Positions 60,981-64,000 of a DNA stretch of 64,000 nt are shown here, in pieces (position 1 is the first letter of the stretch; each line of letters opens with the position of its first letter). The translations under genes and the position numbers were made by a program. Below the pieces are notes generated by a model. The model saw only the letters and a program-made list of their open reading frames with translations, made no database searches and was not told the DNA's origin. Source of the stretch: Doryteuthis pealeii (taxonomy: Eukaryota > Mollusca > Cephalopoda > Myopsida > Loliginidae); assembly GCA_023376005.1 (NCBI GenBank), contig CM042179.1, positions 19,680,419 to 19,744,418 on the forward strand, in the 5' to 3' direction.

Positions 60981-63900
60981 TCTTATATAACTAAACTGTA
61001 TCACTAACATATCCAGATCCTTTTAATGTAATCCTCATCTGACCCTTTACTCAAGAAGGATTCTTGGCATTGTTTCTCTTATATACTAAACTGTATCACT
61101 AACATATCAGATCTTTTAATGTAATCCTCATCTGACCCCTTTCCTCAGAAGGGATTTCTCTGGCATTGATTCACTATATATAAACTGTATCTACACTATC
61201 CAGATTCCTTTTAATGTAATCCTCATCTGACCCCTTTGCTCATAGAAGGATTTCTCTGGCATAGTTTCTCTATATACTAAACTGTATCACTAACATATCC
61301 AGATCCTTTTAATGTAATCCTCATCTGACCCCTTTGCTCATAGAAATTTCTCTGGCATAGTTTCTCTATATACTAAACTGTATCATAACATATCCAGATC
61401 CTTTAATGTAATCCTCATCTGACCCTTTTATCTCGAAGAAGGATTTCTCTTGGCATTGATTCCTTATAATACTAAACTGTATCACTAACATATCCAGATC
61501 CTTTTAATGTAATCCTCATCATACCTTTTCTCGAAGAAGGATTTCTCTGGCATTGATTTCTCTATATACTAAACTGTATCACTAACATATCAGATTCTTT
61601 TAATGTAATCCTCATCTGACTTTTTACTCGAAGAAGATTTCTCTGCATTGATTCTCTATAACTAAACTGTATCACTAACATATCCAGATCCTTTAAATGT
61701 AATCCTCATCTGACCCTTTACTCAAGAAGGATTCTCTGGCATAGTTTTCTCTATATACTCAACTGTATCACTAACATATCCAAATCTTTTAATGTAATCC
61801 TCATCTGACCCTTTCTCAAGAAGGATTTCTCTGGCATTGTTTCTCTATATAAACGTAATCTATCATCCCAGATCCTTTTATGATCCTCATCTGACCTTTG
61901 CTCATAGAAGGATTTCTCTGGCATTGATTCTCTATATACTAAACTGTATCACTAACATATCCAGATCCTTTAAATGTAATCCTATCTGACCTTTACTCAT
62001 AGAAGGATTTCTCTGGCATAGTTTCTTATCTATATACCCCCTCAACTGTATCATCTTAACATATTCTCAGAAGGATTTCTCTGGCATAGTTTCTCTTATA
62101 CTAACTGTATCACTAACATATCCAGATCCTTTTAATGTAATCCTCTCTGACCCTTTGCTCATAGAAGGATTTCTCTGGCATAGTTTTCTCTAATACTAAA
62201 CTGTATACACACATATCCAGATCCTTTTATGTAATCTCATCTGACCTTTGCTCAAAGAAGGATTTCTCTGGCATTGTTTCTATAAACTAAACTGTATCAC
62301 TAACATATCCAGATCCTTTTAATGTAATCCTAATCTGACCTTTTGCTCAAAAAGGATTTCTCTGCATATGTTTCTCTATATACTAAACTGTATCACTAAC
62401 ATATCCAGATCCTTTTAATGTAATCCTCATCTGACCCTTTGCTCAGAAGGATTTCTCTGGCATAGTTTCTCTATATAACTAAACTGTATCACTAACATAT
62501 CTAGATTCTTTTAATGTAATCCTCATCTGACCTTTTGCTCAAGAAGGATTTCTCTGGCATTGTTTTTCTATATTAATAAACTGTATCACTAACATATCAG
62601 ATCCTTTTATGTAATCCTCATCTGACCCTTTGCTCATAGAAGGATTTCTCTGGCATAGTTCTTCTATATACTAAACTGTATCACTAACATATCCAGATCC
62701 TTTTAATGTAATCCTCATCTGACCTTTACTCGAAGAAGGATTTCTGGTCATAGTTTCTCTATATACTAAACTGATCACTAACATATCCAGATCCTTTTAA
62801 TGTAATCTTCATCTGACCCTTTGCTCATAGAAGGATTTCTTGGCATAGTTTCTCTATATACTAAACTGTATCACTAACATATCCAGATCCTTTTAATGTA
62901 ATCCTCATCTGACCTTTTGCTCATAGAAGGATTCTCTGGATATGTTTCTCTATATACTAACTGTATCACTAACATATCCAGATCCTTTAATGTAATCCTC
63001 ATCTGACCTTTTACTCGAAGAAGGATTCTCTGGCATTGTTTCTCTATATACTAAACTGTATCACTAACATATCTAGATCTTTTAAGGTAATCCTCATCTG
63101 ACCTTTTACTCGAAGAAGGATTTCTCTGGCATTGATTCCTATATACTAAACTGTATCACTAACATATCCAGATCCTTTTAATGTAATCCTCATCTGACCC
63201 TTTGCTCATAGAAGGATTTCTCTGGCATTGTTTCTTAAATACTAAACTGTATCACTAACATATCCAGATCCTTTTAATGTAATCCTCATCTGACCCTTTG
63301 CTCAAGAGAAGGATTTCTCTGGCATAGTTTCTCTATATACTAAACTGTATCACACATATCCAGATCTTTTAATGTAATCCTCATCTGACCCTTTTGCTCA
63401 AAGAAGGATTTCTCTGGCATAGTTTCTCTCTATATACTAAATGTATCACTAACATATCCAGATCCTTTTAATGTAATCCTCATCTGACCCTTTGCTCTAG
63501 AAGGATTTCTCTGGCATAGTTTCTCTATTACTAAACTGTATCACTAACATATCCAGATCCTTTTAATGTAATCCTCATCTGCCCCTTTCTCATAGAGAAT
63601 TTCTCTGGCATTGTTTCTCTATATACTAAACTGTATCACTAACATATCAGATTTTTTTAATGTAATCCTAATCTGACCCCTTTGCTCAAGAAGGATTTCT
63701 CTGGCATAGTTTCTCTATATACTAAACTGTATCACTAACATATCCAGATCTTTTAATGTAATCCTCATCTGACCCCTTTGCTCAAGAAGGATTTCTCTGG
63801 CATTTTCTCTATATACTAAACTGTATCACTAACATATCCAGATCCTTTTAATGTAATCTCATCTGACCCTTTGCTCAAGAAGATTTCTCTGGCATGTTTC

Positions 63901-64000
63901 TCTATTACTAAACTGTATCACTAACATATCCAGATCTTTAATGTAATCCTCATTCTGACCCCTTTCTCAAGAAGGATTTCTCTGGCATAGTTCTCTATAT
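60981..64000. repeat. 97-bp tandem satellite (about 31 copies, continues past window)
   Basis: Unit begins CTATATACTAAACTGTATCA, then CTAACATATCCAGATCC, TTTTAATGTAATCCTCATC, TGACCCTTTGCTCATAGAAG and GATTTCTCTGGCATAGTTTCT. Variants alternate 'ctcaagaagg', 'ctcatagaagg' and 'ctcgaagaagg', and 'cattgttt', 'cattgattc' and 'catagttt'. One collapsed copy is near 62040-62070. Many copies differ by random one-base deletions. The unit is not a multiple of three and is not coding. Confidence 0.96.

Overview
This is AT-rich, intron- and repeat-dominated animal DNA with almost no coding sequence. The tRNA-headed SINE copies (one with an intact box A and a GC-rich 3' end reading GGCCGCCCCGTCGAC), inverted-repeat DNA elements, long AT/GT microsatellites and hammerhead ribozymes in repeats fit a mollusc, most likely a coleoid cephalopod such as an octopus. 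That assignment is inference from remembered families, not from a search.

The layout is dominated by two giant palindromes. Palindrome 1 spans 1-21816 (it runs off the left edge) and turns around near 10890, with a loop of roughly 75-105 bp. Palindrome 2 spans 33485-60966 and turns around near 47112 with almost no loop. Each arm (10.8 kb and about 13.7 kb) is repeated in reverse complement, mostly differing by one-base indels, homopolymer length and microsatellite length. Everything inside an arm therefore appears twice; mirror copies are listed separately but should be counted once until the palindromes are proven real. Short loops, indel-type differences and very noisy tandem arrays make fold-back long-read or assembly artefacts the leading explanation, though true inverted duplication is not excluded.

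Between the palindromes (21817-33484) lies single-copy sequence: a SINE at 23250, a 100-N scaffold gap (25252-25351), a 43-bp tandem array (26873-28654), an abutting open stretch that looks like a broken coding segment (28654-28881), a 290-bp inverted-repeat element (30195-30482), an arginine-tRNA-like SINE fragment (29935-30048), and the single best coding exon (31900-32010, minus strand, 111 nt, good splice sites, only one open frame). To the right of palindrome 2 a single N (60980) marks an abrupt junction with a 97-bp satellite that fills the window to its end.

The most interesting biology is RNA-level: two unrelated repeats carry sequences matching the hammerhead ribozyme core. One is a near-perfect inverted pair of ribozymes facing each other in a 150-bp foldback (9252-9401). 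The other is a 42-nt hammerhead placed between an aspartate-tRNA-like Pol III promoter and a T6 Pol III terminator (41296-41435), so the predicted small RNA would cut itself near its 3' end. No complete protein-coding gene, no rRNA and no CRISPR is visible.
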